From Clostridioides sp. ES-S-0010-02 (lineage in GTDB: Bacteria > Bacillota > Clostridia > Peptostreptococcales > Peptostreptococcaceae), in the NCBI GenBank assembly GCA_020641055.1, contig CP067345.1, positions 2,969,317 to 3,033,316 on the forward strand: a stretch of DNA of 64,000 nucleotides, read 5' to 3'. Positions 41,622 to 52,148 of the stretch are shown here, piece after piece. The notes under the pieces are model-generated. The model worked only from the letters and a program-made list of their open reading frames with translations. It had not been told where the DNA came from and did not search any database. The translations under genes were made by a program, and so were the position numbers. The stretch's first letter is position 1, and the number at the start of each line of letters is the position of its first letter.

Positions 41622-43958
41622 TTATCTTCCTAAAAAAACATTAAAGTTTGATATATCTGTGTAAACTGCATAAAAAACAGGGTAACGATTTTGGTATAGT
41701 TCATTTACAAACTTACCTTGCATTCTCACAGGGAAATAGTGTCCATCTATATGACGGAAGTTAAAAATCACTTCAAAAGTTTCTCTCTTAGGTATTGCTT
41801 TATTCAGCGTATCAAGTACAACCTGTAAATCCTCTGGTAATATAGGTGAAAGTACATCAAAATCTTTGGATGAAACATTTCTAGCTGAATAACCAGTAAA
41901 CTCAAGCATTTTTTGATTAAAGTAAAGTAGTTTCAAATTTTCCATACAAGCAAATTTTGCAATACCATCAGTAGACATCTCCAACAATAACTTTACATCT
42001 CTAGTGTCTATATTAAATGCTATACCATCAATAGAATCATCCCCAAAAATATGGAAAGAATTTTTTCCATGACCCTTTGTATAGTAAAGTGCTTGGTCTG
42101 CTTTTTCATAGAGTTCAGAATACTTACAGCCATGCTCAGGATATATTGCCACACCAATGCTACATGAAATAGAAAATTCTTCATGTTCAGCAAAACGTTT
42201 CTGGTTAATCTTAGAACAAAAACGCTCTAATTTATCCATAATTACATAATTACTGCTATTGAAATCTTTTATCAACACAACAAATTCATCTCCACCAATA
42301 CGCCCAACAATATCATCTTCACGAAATTGAGACTTTAATTCTAATGCAAATTCACTTATAATAAAATCTCCAAATGCATGACCATATCTATCATTTACAT
42401 TTTTGAAATCATCAATATCAAAAATCAGAAAAATATGTTCTGAATTTTGATTTTTATCACTTTTTAAAAATGTACTAATAAAGTCCTCTGTTACTCCCTT
42501 ATTATAAAGACCAGTAAGAGAATCACGTTGTGAACGCTCAAGAAGCAACAATTCTCTATTTTTTTCTTCATCTATATTTTCACGATAAGAAATCATGCGA
42601 ACAGATTCATCTGATGTCCAAAAGAAAATTCTGGCAGTAATCCTCATCCAATGATAATTTTCTTCATCTCTTTTAATTAAAAAGTCATAACTTATGTTAT
42701 TGATTCCACTATTATAACACTTAAGAACATTTTCAGGTAAAAATGTATCTAAATAACCTTGTGCATACTCTTCTTTAATTTGCCCTTTAGCAATTATATA
42801 GAGTGCTTCATCATATGGTGTGCTAAGACTTAAGCCAAACTCTTTAAAATATCGATTTGCATCTTCACAACCAGCTTTGTTATTAGTAACATCAATCTCA
42901 AAAATATTTTCATAGAGATCTTCAGTAGATTTACTCAATAACTTTTGATATTCTAATTTCTGAGAAGAGCTGAGATTAATTATTTGTTGCTTGTATTTCT
43001 TAAGCACACGTGTAATTGTAAAAAGTACAAACATTATAATTAAAATTATAATTGCAATCCCTTTTAAAAACTGTATTTGAAGTTGTCTACTCATTGTAGT
43101 CAAATCATTTTCCAAAACAAGATGCCATTTTAAACTTGGGATATACTGATATACAACATAACTTTTTAATTTTTCTGATGAATTCCAAAAACTATTCTGT
43201 TCTTTTTTATTGCTCAAGATTAAATCTTTTGAAGCAGATAAATTACTACTTTTGTCTTCAAATAAATTAACATGTTCATAGCCTGTTTCCTCAGATGATA
43301 ATTGAACAAATCCTTTATCATCAATTAGACGTGCTACAACATCAAACTTTTCATCATATTCTTTAAGTAACATTTGTAATGAGTCAACTTTTAATCCAAC
43401 CCCAATAATTCCCATAGTTGATCCATTATCATCTTTTATCTTACAATTTACAAATACAGTAATACTATTATTACTTGCCTCATCATTATCAACATTTAAT
43501 GAATATTCTTCATCCTGTTTTAAAAAATCATAATACCACTGATTCTCTGAGTTGTCAGCACTAAGTGTCCTATCAAGTCCATTAAAATGATAATAATTAT
43601 TTGTCTTGGTTGAAACTAAAAAAACAGAATCATAGGAATATTTATTTCTGTATGTATTTAAGTAATCCTGTAATTTATAAACAAAGTTCCTATCATTTAT
43701 ATATTCTTTCTCACTAGTTAAAAAATTTTTTAATAGACTATCATTGGCCATGGTAAGTGATACATTTATAGGTTGTGAAAGAAGTTTATCTATCTGATAA
43801 TAAATACCTTCAGCAGCCAATGTAGATACGTGTTCAATATCATTTTTAAAAATATTAGTATTAGATTGGTACCCAATCACAGATGTAGCTATAAAACCAA
43901 TAGTAATAATAACGCAAACAATAACATTTGTATGTAAAAGTGTATTTTTTTTCATCAT
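41622..43958 (-). CDS. Membrane diguanylate cyclase with Cache, GGDEF and C-terminal PAS
   Basis: 778 residues. N-terminal membrane helix (12-30), extracellular dCache-like domain (40-290), second helix (298-318), a PAS-like region (345-460), GGDEF domain (478-640) with GGDEF exactly at 555-559 and an RxxD inhibitory site (R546, D549) five residues before it, then another PAS domain (665-775). It should make c-di-GMP from two GTP in response to an external ligand, with product inhibition. No EAL domain. C. difficile uses c-di-GMP to switch between motility and toxin or pili genes. Confidence 0.9.
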   Translation of the reverse strand: MMKKNTLLHTNVIVCVIITIGFIATSVIGYQSNTNIFKNDIEHVSTLAAEGIYYQIDKLLSQPINVSLTMANDSLLKNFLTSEKEYINDRNFVYKLQDYLNTYRNKYSYDSVFLVSTKTNNYYHFNGLDRTLSADNSENQWYYDFLKQDEEYSLNVDNDEASNNSITVFVNCKIKDDNGSTMGIIGVGLKVDSLQMLLKEYDEKFDVVARLIDDKGFVQLSSEETGYEHVNLFEDKSSNLSASKDLILSNKKEQNSFWNSSEKLKSYVVYQYIPSLKWHLVLENDLTTMSRQLQIQFLKGIAIIILIIMFVLFTITRVLKKYKQQIINLSSSQKLEYQKLLSKSTEDLYENIFEIDVTNNKAGCEDANRYFKEFGLSLSTPYDEALYIIAKGQIKEEYAQGYLDTFLPENVLKCYNSGINNISYDFLIKRDEENYHWMRITARIFFWTSDESVRMISYRENIDEEKNRELLLLERSQRDSLTGLYNKGVTEDFISTFLKSDKNQNSEHIFLIFDIDDFKNVNDRYGHAFGDFIISEFALELKSQFREDDIVGRIGGDEFVVLIKDFNSSNYVIMDKLERFCSKINQKRFAEHEEFSISCSIGVAIYPEHGCKYSELYEKADQALYYTKGHGKNSFHIFGDDSIDGIAFNIDTRDVKLLLEMSTDGIAKFACMENLKLLYFNQKMLEFTGYSARNVSSKDFDVLSPILPEDLQVVLDTLNKAIPKRETFEVIFNFRHIDGHYFPVRMQGKFVNELYQNRYPVFYAVYTDISNFNVFLGR

Positions 43959-44301
43959 GTATCCTCTCTTTCATCATCACTTTGGCTCATTGTATTCTCA
44001 ACTTTTTAGTGCTTACAATATAATTAATTTTAATCAGCAAACTATCTCAAAAACTTAATTTTATTTCAAATATTAAATTTCATAAATCAACATTAATGCA
44101 TAGATATTACATGTAAAAACATATAAATTGCTCATCTAAATCATTTTTAATAATATAAATCTATTATATAATTTTTATTTATTATTATATATTTTTAATA
44201 TTCCTATAATATATTAATATAATCGATAATGCACATCCAAAGCACATCAACAAAACAAAAAACTTAAGAACTTCTGCTGTATAAAAACATATTATCTATC
44301 T
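43959..44301. other. Intergenic region between the diguanylate cyclase and response-regulator genes
   Basis: 343 AT-rich bases. It holds the cyclase promoter region and the 3' end of the upstream two-gene unit. No clear terminator stem and no coding frame with an SD was seen. Confidence 0.35.
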
Positions 44302-45108
44302 TTAACAATTATAATTAAAAGTTTTTTGATACAGCATACCTGTAGTTAATTCTGCCCAACTGTAATTTGTCATGTATTCTCCAGCATATGTGTTAATTGC
44401 CATCATATCCCACCTTAACATATTATAATAATCACAATCAAATTTTGTAATATCTACTGCAAGGCTATTCCATTTTTTAATAACTATATATTCAATTTTT
44501 GCATCCTTTATGGTTTTCATCAGATGTGATATAACAGTTTGCGTTTGATTTTGCAAAGAACGATTGTATTCTTTGTCTTCCCAAAGTACTGCTGCAATTT
44601 CAGCAATAGTCACACTTGCTCCTTTCCTATCTACTAAATAAGCAAGTAATTCTTTTGATTTTGCTCTACTAAAAGTTAATGGCTTTTCATCTACAAATAC
44701 CTCAAAGTTACCAAATGTATGAATAAATATATGGCTCTTATGGTTCAAAACAACAGGAGAACGTAAATTTTCTATTTCTTTCTGAATTCCTTCTATTGTA
44801 ACAGGCTTTAGAAGATATCCACTGGCATGCATTGAAAATGCATCTAACGCATATTCTGAATAACCAGTTACAAAAATAATATTTATGTTTGGTAAAATTT
44901 CTTTTGCTAGACATGCAAACTCTAGTCCATTCATACCGTACATCTCAATGTCAAGAAATGCAATATCTACAAAATTTCTTTTTAAATACTCTAGCGCCAA
45001 CTTAGGTTCATCAAAAAGAGTAACTTTTTCAATACCAGAAATATATGTTAATTTTTCATTCAAATTTTTAAGAGCAATTTGCTCGTCATCTACGACAATT
45101 ATATTCAT
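44302..45108 (-). CDS. Response regulator with a SARP-type DNA-binding domain
   Basis: 268 residues. Receiver domain (1-120) with acidic pair DDE at 7-9, phospho-Asp53 in FLDIEMYGMNG, and Lys in GYLLKPVT. The C-terminal ~130 residues have a wHTH like OmpR/SARP (FVDEKPLTFSRAKSKELLAY, then VTIAEIAAVLWEDKEYN and VISHLMKTIKDAK), as in the receiver plus BTAD/SARP group that pairs with LytS-type kinases. It starts five bases after the kinase stop. Targets unknown. Confidence 0.85.
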   Translation of the reverse strand: MNIIVVDDEQIALKNLNEKLTYISGIEKVTLFDEPKLALEYLKRNFVDIAFLDIEMYGMNGLEFACLAKEILPNINIIFVTGYSEYALDAFSMHASGYLLKPVTIEGIQKEIENLRSPVVLNHKSHIFIHTFGNFEVFVDEKPLTFSRAKSKELLAYLVDRKGASVTIAEIAAVLWEDKEYNRSLQNQTQTVISHLMKTIKDAKIEYIVIKKWNSLAVDITKFDCDYYNMLRWDMMAINTYAGEYMTNYSWAELTTGMLYQKTFNYNC

Positions 45109-45112
45109 AATT

Positions 45113-46921
45113 TTACCCCTTTCTAATAGGAATGATTATTGTTGCTATTGTACCTTTTCCTATGCCACTTTCTATATTTAGAATTCCATTACATTGTGTC
45201 TCTAATCGTCTTTTTACATTTTGAATACCAACATGGCTTTTTCCATCATTAACTCTTTCAAAGGGTTGGAAACCTACTCCATCATCTTTTATAACAATAT
45301 AAATGTTATTTTCATCCTTGGATGTTGATACTATAATTGTTCCCCCTTCTTTTTGTTTTGTAACACCATGTCGTATCGCATTTTCAACAATTGGTTGTAT
45401 AGTGAGAACAGGAATAAAAAAATCAGTAATTGTAAGCTCATAATGTATTTTTATACGCTCTCCAAAGCGTAATAACTCTATGTACAAATAATTTTTTAAA
45501 TGAGCTAATTCTTTTTCAAATGGAATTAGCTTTTTTTGTGTAAGAGAATCCATATTTCCACGAAGATAAGAAGAAAATTTTTCTACTGCATGAACTGCCA
45601 TGTTAGAATCATGTTTACACAAATATTGGATAGTGTTAAGTGCATTATATAAAAAATGAGGCTGTATTTGACTAAGCATTATAGAAATACGATTTTCCAT
45701 CAATTCTCCCTCTAATCTCTGTTGAAACTTTTCCTTTCTTTTGATAGATAGCATCATATGCCCAATCTGTAATACAATAGTGGTTAGAAAACCTATACAA
45801 AAAAATGGTAGACTTCTAATGTATATAGTATAATAATTTGCTATTTCTGCAATACCACCTATAGTTGCTGGTAGATAAGCAAACAAAGCAATCTTAGCAT
45901 CAGATTCTCTGTATATAATAATTTCAATAACCAAGAACCCCATACCAAGTAATACAATTAGAATACAGATGCTATTTTGTAAAATCAGAAACTCATGCAA
46001 ATCATAAATATGAAGTATTTGGAGAATAACACAAAGTAGTATGATAGTCATAATTAAATACACACATAAATTTATAACGTTCAATCTCCACTCAGTTAAG
46101 TAAGTAGACAAATAAAGTATACAAAAAGTTGGAAGTAAAAACTGCGACAGTAATTCCAAAATACTGACAAGAGTTGGAGATTGGATAATAAGAGTAAGTA
46201 TATTAAAATCTGCTAAACACCAAATTCCTCCAAATATAGCAAAACATGATAACAAAAAAATCTGACGTGTTAGCTCACTTTTCAAAAAAAACAAAATGAT
46301 ACTTGCAATTAGACCAAATAAGCCAAAAGATATTGTTAACATAGTAAATATAAGACCAATCCTGTTTTCGTGGAATATACTAACAATTAAATCGCCCTTG
46401 GAGCCAATCTGCATTTCATCAAAAAAACATACTAATTGTAATGCTCGCCCACTAGGGTACACTCGTTGTATATTTATCTCAACTAAATCGTCAACCGATA
46501 TTCCATCAGATTTAAAACCTGTCCAAAGATGACCTGTAGACTTTGTTAGTGCATTTTCTCTACCTTCTTGTATGGAAAATACCTCTTTATTAGATACACG
46601 AATATCAACTTTTAGATGGCTGATATGTAGCAAAAGTGTCTCTCCAGCTGGAATATTTCTGCTAAAATGTCCACGCAAATAAATAGACTCTTTTCTTATA
46701 TCATTCAATGAGTCAACATTGATAAACGGCTGAAGATTTTCAGAATTAGATGTTCTAAATTCTCCAATAAATGAAACTGGAATAAGATTGCTTCGAGGAT
46801 TTGAATGTTTATCTGATTTAAAAGCACAAACAAACAACAGTATTACTGATAAAGTTAGTAATACTGGTAAATAATACATATACCATCTAGATGTTTTCTT
46901 TTCCACAATAGTTTCCTCCAT
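45113..46921 (-). CDS. LytS-type sensor kinase with 7TMR-DISM input module
   Basis: 602 residues. N-terminal membrane helix (18-34), extracellular 7TMR-DISM-type domain to about 180, seven helices between ~185 and 395, then the His_kinase (LytS/YehU) domain with His422 in QPHFLYNAL and HATPase with ENAIRHG (513-519), DDGVGF and HVGIQNVKRRL. It phosphorylates the SARP-type regulator encoded five bases downstream. The outer domain suggests a carbohydrate or small-ligand signal; the ligand is unknown. Confidence 0.88.
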   Translation of the reverse strand: MEETIVEKKTSRWYMYYLPVLLTLSVILLFVCAFKSDKHSNPRSNLIPVSFIGEFRTSNSENLQPFINVDSLNDIRKESIYLRGHFSRNIPAGETLLLHISHLKVDIRVSNKEVFSIQEGRENALTKSTGHLWTGFKSDGISVDDLVEINIQRVYPSGRALQLVCFFDEMQIGSKGDLIVSIFHENRIGLIFTMLTISFGLFGLIASIILFFLKSELTRQIFLLSCFAIFGGIWCLADFNILTLIIQSPTLVSILELLSQFLLPTFCILYLSTYLTEWRLNVINLCVYLIMTIILLCVILQILHIYDLHEFLILQNSICILIVLLGMGFLVIEIIIYRESDAKIALFAYLPATIGGIAEIANYYTIYIRSLPFFCIGFLTTIVLQIGHMMLSIKRKEKFQQRLEGELMENRISIMLSQIQPHFLYNALNTIQYLCKHDSNMAVHAVEKFSSYLRGNMDSLTQKKLIPFEKELAHLKNYLYIELLRFGERIKIHYELTITDFFIPVLTIQPIVENAIRHGVTKQKEGGTIIVSTSKDENNIYIVIKDDGVGFQPFERVNDGKSHVGIQNVKRRLETQCNGILNIESGIGKGTIATIIIPIRKG

Positions 46922-47149
46922 AAAATATATGTATATCTTTTATATATTTGAATATATAAAAAAGTTATATAACCTAAAAATATTTATTTAGATATAATAG
47001 ATTATTTTATCACTTCATTATATCAAACAAACTTAAATAATTATACAAACAATGTGTATATAAGGATTAATTTTATTAATTCTTTATAATTAATATTTAT
47101 CAGCCTTATAATTATTTCAAATTATATCATTTTATACCTTGAAAATTAA
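46922..47149. other. Intergenic region upstream of the LytS-type kinase
   Basis: About 230 bases upstream of the kinase gene, AT-rich. Only promoter-like sequence is expected. The rny terminator follows at 47150-47182. No coding frame or structured RNA was recognised. Confidence 0.35.
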
Positions 47150-47182
47150 AAAGCCACAGGATAAATTATTAAATCCTGTGGC
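47150..47182 (-). terminator. Terminator of rny
   Basis: GCCACAGGAT pairs with ATCCTGTGGC around a 12-base AT loop, followed on the minus strand by TTTTTAATTTTC. It lies about 50 bases after the rny stop. Confidence 0.9.
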
Positions 47183-47231
47183 AAATCTAAATTTTTAAAA
47201 ATATTTTTATTATCATTTAGATATTTATATT

Positions 47232-48794
47232 TTATTTTGCATATTCTATAGCTCTTGTTTCTCTTATTATACTTACTTTTATTTGTCCAGGATATTCAAG
47301 TTCATCCTCTATTTTCTTAGTCATATCTCTAGCTAATAAGTGTATTTCTTCATCATTTATAGCTTCTGGTTTTACCATTATTCTAATTTCTCTACCAGCT
47401 TGTATAGCAAATGATTTTTCTACACCTTCGTATGAATTAGCTATTTCTTCTAGTTTTTCAAGTCTCTTAATATAAGCTTCTAAAGTCTCTCTTCTAGCAC
47501 CAGGTCTAGCAGCTGATATTGCATCTGCTGCTGTAACTAATACAGCTTCTACTGTTTGAGGTTCATAATCTCCATGATGTGTACTCATAGCATGTATAAC
47601 TTCTTTAGATTCCTTATAACGTCTAAGTAAATCCATACCTATTTCAACATGTGTACCTTCCATTTCATGGTCTACAGCCTTACCTATATCATGTAACAAA
47701 CCAGCTCTCTTAGCTAATCTAATATCTGCACCTATCTCAGCAGCCATTATACCAGCTATATGAGCAACTTCTATAGAATGTTTAAGAACATTTTGTCCAT
47801 AACTAGTTCTATAATTAAGTCTACCTAATAATCTTATTAATTCTGGATGAATTCCATGTACACTAGTTTCAAATGCAGCTTGTTCACCATATTCTTTTAT
47901 AATATTGTCAACTTCTTTTCTCGCTTTTTCAACCATTTCTTCAATTCTAGCTGGATGTATTCTTCCATCTGCTATTAACTTCTCTAGAGCAATTCTTGCA
48001 ATTTCTCTTCTTATTGGATCAAATCCTGATAAAATTACTGCTTCTGGAGTGTCATCTATTATAAGGTCTATCCCTGTTAAAGTTTCTAGAGTCCTTATAT
48101 TTCTACCTTCTCTACCTATTATTCTACCCTTCATTTCATCATTAGGTAAGCTTACTACTGTAACAGTAGTTTCAGCTACGTGATCTGCTGCACATTTTTG
48201 AATTGCATATCCTATAATTTCTCTTGATTTCTTATCAGCTTCTTCTTTAGCTTGACCTTCTATCTCTTTTATCATTATAGACATTTCACGTCTTACATCT
48301 CTCTCAGCATTTGTTAAAATAATTTCTTTAGCCTTATCAGATGTAATTCCTGATATGCTTTCTAATTTTTCCAATTGTTGAGTTTTTATTACTTCAACTT
48401 CTTCTTCTTTCTTTTCAACTGTCTTTAATTTTTCACTTAAATTTACTTCTTTAGATTCTAAATTTTGTAATTTTCTATCTAAGACTTCTTCTTTTTGTAC
48501 TACTCTTTTTTCATACTTTTGTACTTCTGTTCTTCTTTCTTTGTTTTCTCTTTCAGCTTCTGTTCTCCATTTATGGATCTCTTCTTTAGCTTCTAATAAC
48601 TTTTCTTTCTGTACTGTTTCTGAATCGTGGTGTGCTTTATCTATTATTTCTTTGGCCAAGTTTTCAGCTTGTCCAATTTTTGCTTCAGATATATTTTTTC
48701 TAACAAAATATCCAGCTATAATACCAACAGCTGCACCTATTACAATCATTACTACACTATCTATGACATCCACCTCCTTCGTTAATAATCCCAA
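47232..48794 (-). CDS. rny: Ribonuclease Y
   Basis: 520 residues by the TTG at 48794; the true start may be about ten codons later. Membrane helix near 15-31 ([17 protein letters not shown]), then a long coiled coil (60-150), KH domain with the GREGRNIR motif, and HD domain with the H...HD pair in [15 protein letters not shown]. It is the membrane-anchored endoribonuclease that starts decay of many mRNAs in Firmicutes. recA lies 150 bases upstream. The best SD, AAGGAGGTG (48771-48779), is inside this frame. Confidence 0.95.
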   Translation of the reverse strand: MGLLTKEVDVIDSVVMIVIGAAVGIIAGYFVRKNISEAKIGQAENLAKEIIDKAHHDSETVQKEKLLEAKEEIHKWRTEAERENKERRTEVQKYEKRVVQKEEVLDRKLQNLESKEVNLSEKLKTVEKKEEEVEVIKTQQLEKLESISGITSDKAKEIILTNAERDVRREMSIMIKEIEGQAKEEADKKSREIIGYAIQKCAADHVAETTVTVVSLPNDEMKGRIIGREGRNIRTLETLTGIDLIIDDTPEAVILSGFDPIRREIARIALEKLIADGRIHPARIEEMVEKARKEVDNIIKEYGEQAAFETSVHGIHPELIRLLGRLNYRTSYGQNVLKHSIEVAHIAGIMAAEIGADIRLAKRAGLLHDIGKAVDHEMEGTHVEIGMDLLRRYKESKEVIHAMSTHHGDYEPQTVEAVLVTAADAISAARPGARRETLEAYIKRLEKLEEIANSYEGVEKSFAIQAGREIRIMVKPEAINDEEIHLLARDMTKKIEDELEYPGQIKVSIIRETRAIEYAK

Positions 48795-48948
48795 AATGTC
48801 ATCACTATGATTAAAAAATATTCCTAATAATTAAAATTAAATTTAGATATTTTATCCTCACTTAATTTTATAATTTTTTCAACATTGTGTCAAGCTAATA
48901 GGGAGCGTGGTATGTCCTTATTTAATAGTTATTTTTTTATATTTTCAC

Positions 48949-49995
48949 TTATTTTTCAACAACTTCTTCTGATACCAAAGTACCGGCTTCTTCACTAACC
49001 TCATTTAAATTGTAAAATGTTCTAACTTTTTCATCTATTTCATTAGTTAAATCCATATTATCCTCTAGGAATTTTTTTACATTTTCTCTTCCTTGTCCAA
49101 GTTTAGTGTCATTGTAACTATACCATGAGCCTGATTTTTTAACTATATCTATGTCAGCAGCTATATCTAAAAGATCTCCAATTTTTGATATACCTTCTCC
49201 ATACATTATATCAAATTCAGATTGTTTAAATGGTGGTGCTACTTTGTTTTTAACAACCTTAACTCTTGTTCTGCTTCCTATAACCTTGTCACCTTGTTTT
49301 ATTGTGTCTATTTTTCTAACATCCAATCTAACAGATGAATAGAACTTTAATGCACGTCCTCCAGTAGTCGTTTCTGGATTTCCAAACATTATTCCTACTT
49401 TCTCTCTTAATTGGTTTATAAATATAGCAACACAATTTGATTTTTTAATCGAACCAGTTAATTTTCTAAGTGCTTGAGACATAAGTCTAGCTTGTAAACC
49501 TACATGAGAATCACCCATATCTCCGTCTATTTCTGCTTTTGGAACCAATGCTGCAACTGAATCTATTACTATTATATCAATTGCACCACTTCTTATTAAT
49601 GCCTCTGCTATTTCTAAGGCTTGCTCTCCTGTATCTGGTTGAGATATGATTAGATTATCAACATCCACACCCAATGCTTTTGCATATACTGGGTCAAGCG
49701 CATGTTCAGCATCTATAAATGCAGCTATTCCTCCATTTTTTTGAGCTGATGCTACACAACTAAGTGCAACAGTCGTCTTACCAGAAGATTCAGGACCATA
49801 TATTTCAACTATTCTCCCTCTAGGTAGACCTCCTATACCAATAGCTATATCTAAACCAATTGCTCCTGTTGATATAACATCTATAGACATAGACGTTGCT
49901 TCTCCCAATTTCATTACTGAACCTTTACCAAAATCTTTTTCAATTTTACCTAAAGCTTCATTCAACGCTTTTAATTTTTCTTGATCTACACTCAT
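48949..49995 (-). CDS. recA: Recombinase RecA
   Basis: 348 residues, full length. Walker A GPESSGKT (67-74), Walker [14 protein letters not shown], loop L1 region [17 protein letters not shown]2 region [23 protein letters not shown]. It forms filaments on single-stranded DNA for strand exchange and stimulates LexA self-cleavage. In this window it may also be the link from DNA damage to bacteriocin induction. A LexA-like box lies 28 bases before the ATG. Confidence 0.97.
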   Translation of the reverse strand: MSVDQEKLKALNEALGKIEKDFGKGSVMKLGEATSMSIDVISTGAIGLDIAIGIGGLPRGRIVEIYGPESSGKTTVALSCVASAQKNGGIAAFIDAEHALDPVYAKALGVDVDNLIISQPDTGEQALEIAEALIRSGAIDIIVIDSVAALVPKAEIDGDMGDSHVGLQARLMSQALRKLTGSIKKSNCVAIFINQLREKVGIMFGNPETTTGGRALKFYSSVRLDVRKIDTIKQGDKVIGSRTRVKVVKNKVAPPFKQSEFDIMYGEGISKIGDLLDIAADIDIVKKSGSWYSYNDTKLGQGRENVKKFLEDNMDLTNEIDEKVRTFYNLNEVSEEAGTLVSEEVVEK

Positions 49996-50022
49996 CTCTA
50001 TACCATCCCTTCATTTATCTAC

Positions 50023-50034
50023 AAACATTTGTTC
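50023..50034 (-). promoter_or_regulatory. recA: LexA-type SOS box upstream of recA
   Basis: On the minus strand GAAC-AAAT-GTTT fits the clostridial SOS consensus GAAC-N4-GTTY. It lies 28-39 bases before the recA start codon, in the promoter or leader, so LexA should repress recA until DNA damage. Confidence 0.7.
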
Positions 50035-50184
50035 TCTTGTTATATATTAATTATATAACATAAATCAAACCTAGTCAATTTAAAAACGCTCCTAATGATT
50101 ATATTTTTATTTGCTACATTTTATTTATAAACCATTATCAATAATTATATACACAAAAGAAAATATTCCTAAAAAAGAAAAGAG

Positions 50185-50215
50185 ATATACTATTATAGTA
50201 TACCCTTTTTTACAT
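50185..50215 (-). terminator. Probable terminator of pgsA
   Basis: On the minus strand GGGTATACTATAATAGTATATC forms an ATACTAT/ATAGTAT stem, and TCTCTTTTCTTTTTT follows. It lies about 70 bases after pgsA and before the recA promoter. Confidence 0.6.
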
Positions 50216-50284
50216 TTTTAAAATTTTAAGTTGCTATTTTTTATTTATTAATCAATCAATTTATGATTATTAAATGATAAGATT

Positions 50285-50827
50285 CTATTTAGAAGACATG
50301 AAAAGTTCTTTATTTTTATATAGGTATTCCCATCCAGAATATAAAGTAAGCAGTGTTGCTATAAGTATAAGAATTCCACCTATATTTAGTATTAATTCAT
50401 TTTCAAACTGAGCCCCTAACAATAAAATTACTACTGATATCATTTGAGTTATCGTTTTAAGCTTTCCACTGCCACCAGCTGCTATTACTTTTCCATCAGC
50501 AGCTGCTATAGCCCTCAATATGCTAACTGTAAGTTCTCTAGCTACTATTATAATTACCATCCAACTACTTACAAGACCATCTTCTATCATACATGTAAGT
50601 GCTGAGATTACTAATAACTTATCTGCTAATGGGTCCATAAACTTCCCAAAATCAGTAACTAAGTTATACTTTCTAGCTATCTTTCCATCTAGTGCATCAG
50701 TAATTGAAGCTACTATAAAAATAATACAAGCTAATAAAAACTTGTTCGGTACATTAAATAACATTATTAAAACAAATACTGGAATTAAAAATATTCTAAA
50801 CAAAGTTAATTTGTTAGGCAAGTTCAT
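50285..50827 (-). CDS. pgsA: CDP-diacylglycerol-glycerol-3-phosphate 3-phosphatidyltransferase
   Basis: 180 residues from the ATG at 50827 (nine bases after GGAG; the earlier in-frame ATG is part of the SD). CDP-alcohol phosphatidyltransferase motif DALDGKIARKYNLVTDFGKFMDPLADK (D-G-x2-A-R-x8-G-x3-D-x3-D) is intact; four membrane helices. It makes phosphatidylglycerol phosphate, the committed step to PG and cardiolipin. It overlaps the rimO stop by 14 bases. Confidence 0.95.
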   Translation of the reverse strand: MNLPNKLTLFRIFLIPVFVLIMLFNVPNKFLLACIIFIVASITDALDGKIARKYNLVTDFGKFMDPLADKLLVISALTCMIEDGLVSSWMVIIIVARELTVSILRAIAAADGKVIAAGGSGKLKTITQMISVVILLLGAQFENELILNIGGILILIATLLTLYSGWEYLYKNKELFMSSK

Positions 50828-52148
50828 ATACAACATCTCCCATTAAATCGTATTCCATTGCATCATTTATTTGAACACTTACGAATTCTCCTACTTCAAG
50901 ATTATCTACACTTTTTACATATACTATACTATCAATTTCTTCTGCATCACCCTGTGTTCTTCCTGTATATACATTATTTTCTATTTGCTCTTCTATAAGG
51001 ACTTCATATGTTTTTCCTATTTTTTTATCATTAAGTTCTTCAGATATTTTTTGTTGAATCATCATTAAAGTATCTCTTCTTTGTATTTTTACTTCTTCAT
51101 CTATGTGATTTGGTAATTTATCTGCTGGTGTATCTTCTTCTCTTGAATATGCAAATGCACCTAGCCTATCAAATTTAACTTCTTTGACAAAATCTACAAG
51201 CTGTTTAAAATCTTCTTCTGTTTCACCAGGAAAACCTACTATTATCGTAGTTCTAAGTATAGCATCTGGTATATTCTTTCTTATAAGTTTAATTTTATTT
51301 AATATATCCTCTTTACTAGTTTTTCTATTCATTAACTTTAAAATACTGTTACTTGCATGTTGTATTGGCATATCAAAATAGCTACATATATTATCATGTT
51401 CTTTTATAACTTTAATCAGTTCTTCTGTTATTGATTCTGGATATGAGTACATGACTCTTATCCATTTAAACCCATTTATCTTTGCAAGCTCTTCTAAAAG
51501 TTCTGGTAATCTTTCTTTACCATATAAATCAAAACCATACTTTGTAGTATCTTGAGCTATAACTACGAGTTCTTTTACTCCAGATTCAGCCAATTTATTC
51601 GCTTCTTTAATTATATCTTCAAATTTTCTACTTCTATATTTACCTCTAAGCTTAGGTATTATACAATAAGTACAATTATTGGAACATCCCTCTCCAATTT
51701 TTAAGTATGCCATATAGCTAGGTGTAGATAGATATCTTGGTAAGTCCTCATTAAATACAAACTCTATATCATCAAGGCTTACAATTTGATGTTTCTCACT
51801 CAAATCTTTAAGTATGTCATCTATATTTTGGTAGCTTCCTGTACCAACTATTGCATCTATTTCTGGAATTTCAGTTTTTAATTCCTCAGAGTATCTTTGA
51901 GCTAGACATCCTGTTACTATCAATAGCTTTAGATTACCAGTCTGTTTTAATTCTGCAAATTCTATTATCGTATCAATTGATTCCTGCTTAGCTGACTCTA
52001 TAAACCCACAAGTATTTACTATAATTACATCAGCTTCTTCAAAATCTCCTATTAATTTATAACCCTTTTTATTTAAAATTCCCATCATTATTTCTGCATC
52101 CACCAAATTTTTTGAGCATCCTAATGATTCTAATGCTATCTTTAACAT
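50814..52148 (-). CDS. rimO: Ribosomal protein S12 methylthiotransferase RimO
   Basis: 444 residues. N-terminal UPF0004 domain with three Cys (LGCSKN, NTCGF, GCLAQR), radical-SAM CSNNCTYC cluster motif, and a C-terminal TRAM domain. It adds a methylthio group to an Asp of ribosomal protein S12. The MiaB paralogue is ruled out by the SLGCSKNLVDAE start that is typical of RimO. It overlaps mnmH by seven bases and pgsA by 14 bases in the ftsK-mnmH-rimO-pgsA unit. Confidence 0.95.
   Translation of the reverse strand: MLKIALESLGCSKNLVDAEIMMGILNKKGYKLIGDFEEADVIIVNTCGFIESAKQESIDTIIEFAELKQTGNLKLLIVTGCLAQRYSEELKTEIPEIDAIVGTGSYQNIDDILKDLSEKHQIVSLDDIEFVFNEDLPRYLSTPSYMAYLKIGEGCSNNCTYCIIPKLRGKYRSRKFEDIIKEANKLAESGVKELVVIAQDTTKYGFDLYGKERLPELLEELAKINGFKWIRVMYSYPESITEELIKVIKEHDNICSYFDMPIQHASNSILKLMNRKTSKEDILNKIKLIRKNIPDAILRTTIIVGFPGETEEDFKQLVDFVKEVKFDRLGAFAYSREEDTPADKLPNHIDEEVKIQRRDTLMMIQQKISEELNDKKIGKTYEVLIEEQIENNVYTGRTQGDAEEIDSIVYVKSVDNLEVGEFVSVQINDAMEYDLMGDVVYELA

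Noticed and set aside
41622-43958. c-di-GMP phosphodiesterase (EAL) activity in the cyclase gene
   Set aside because: No EAL or HD-GYP motif; after GGDEF the protein ends in a PAS domain.
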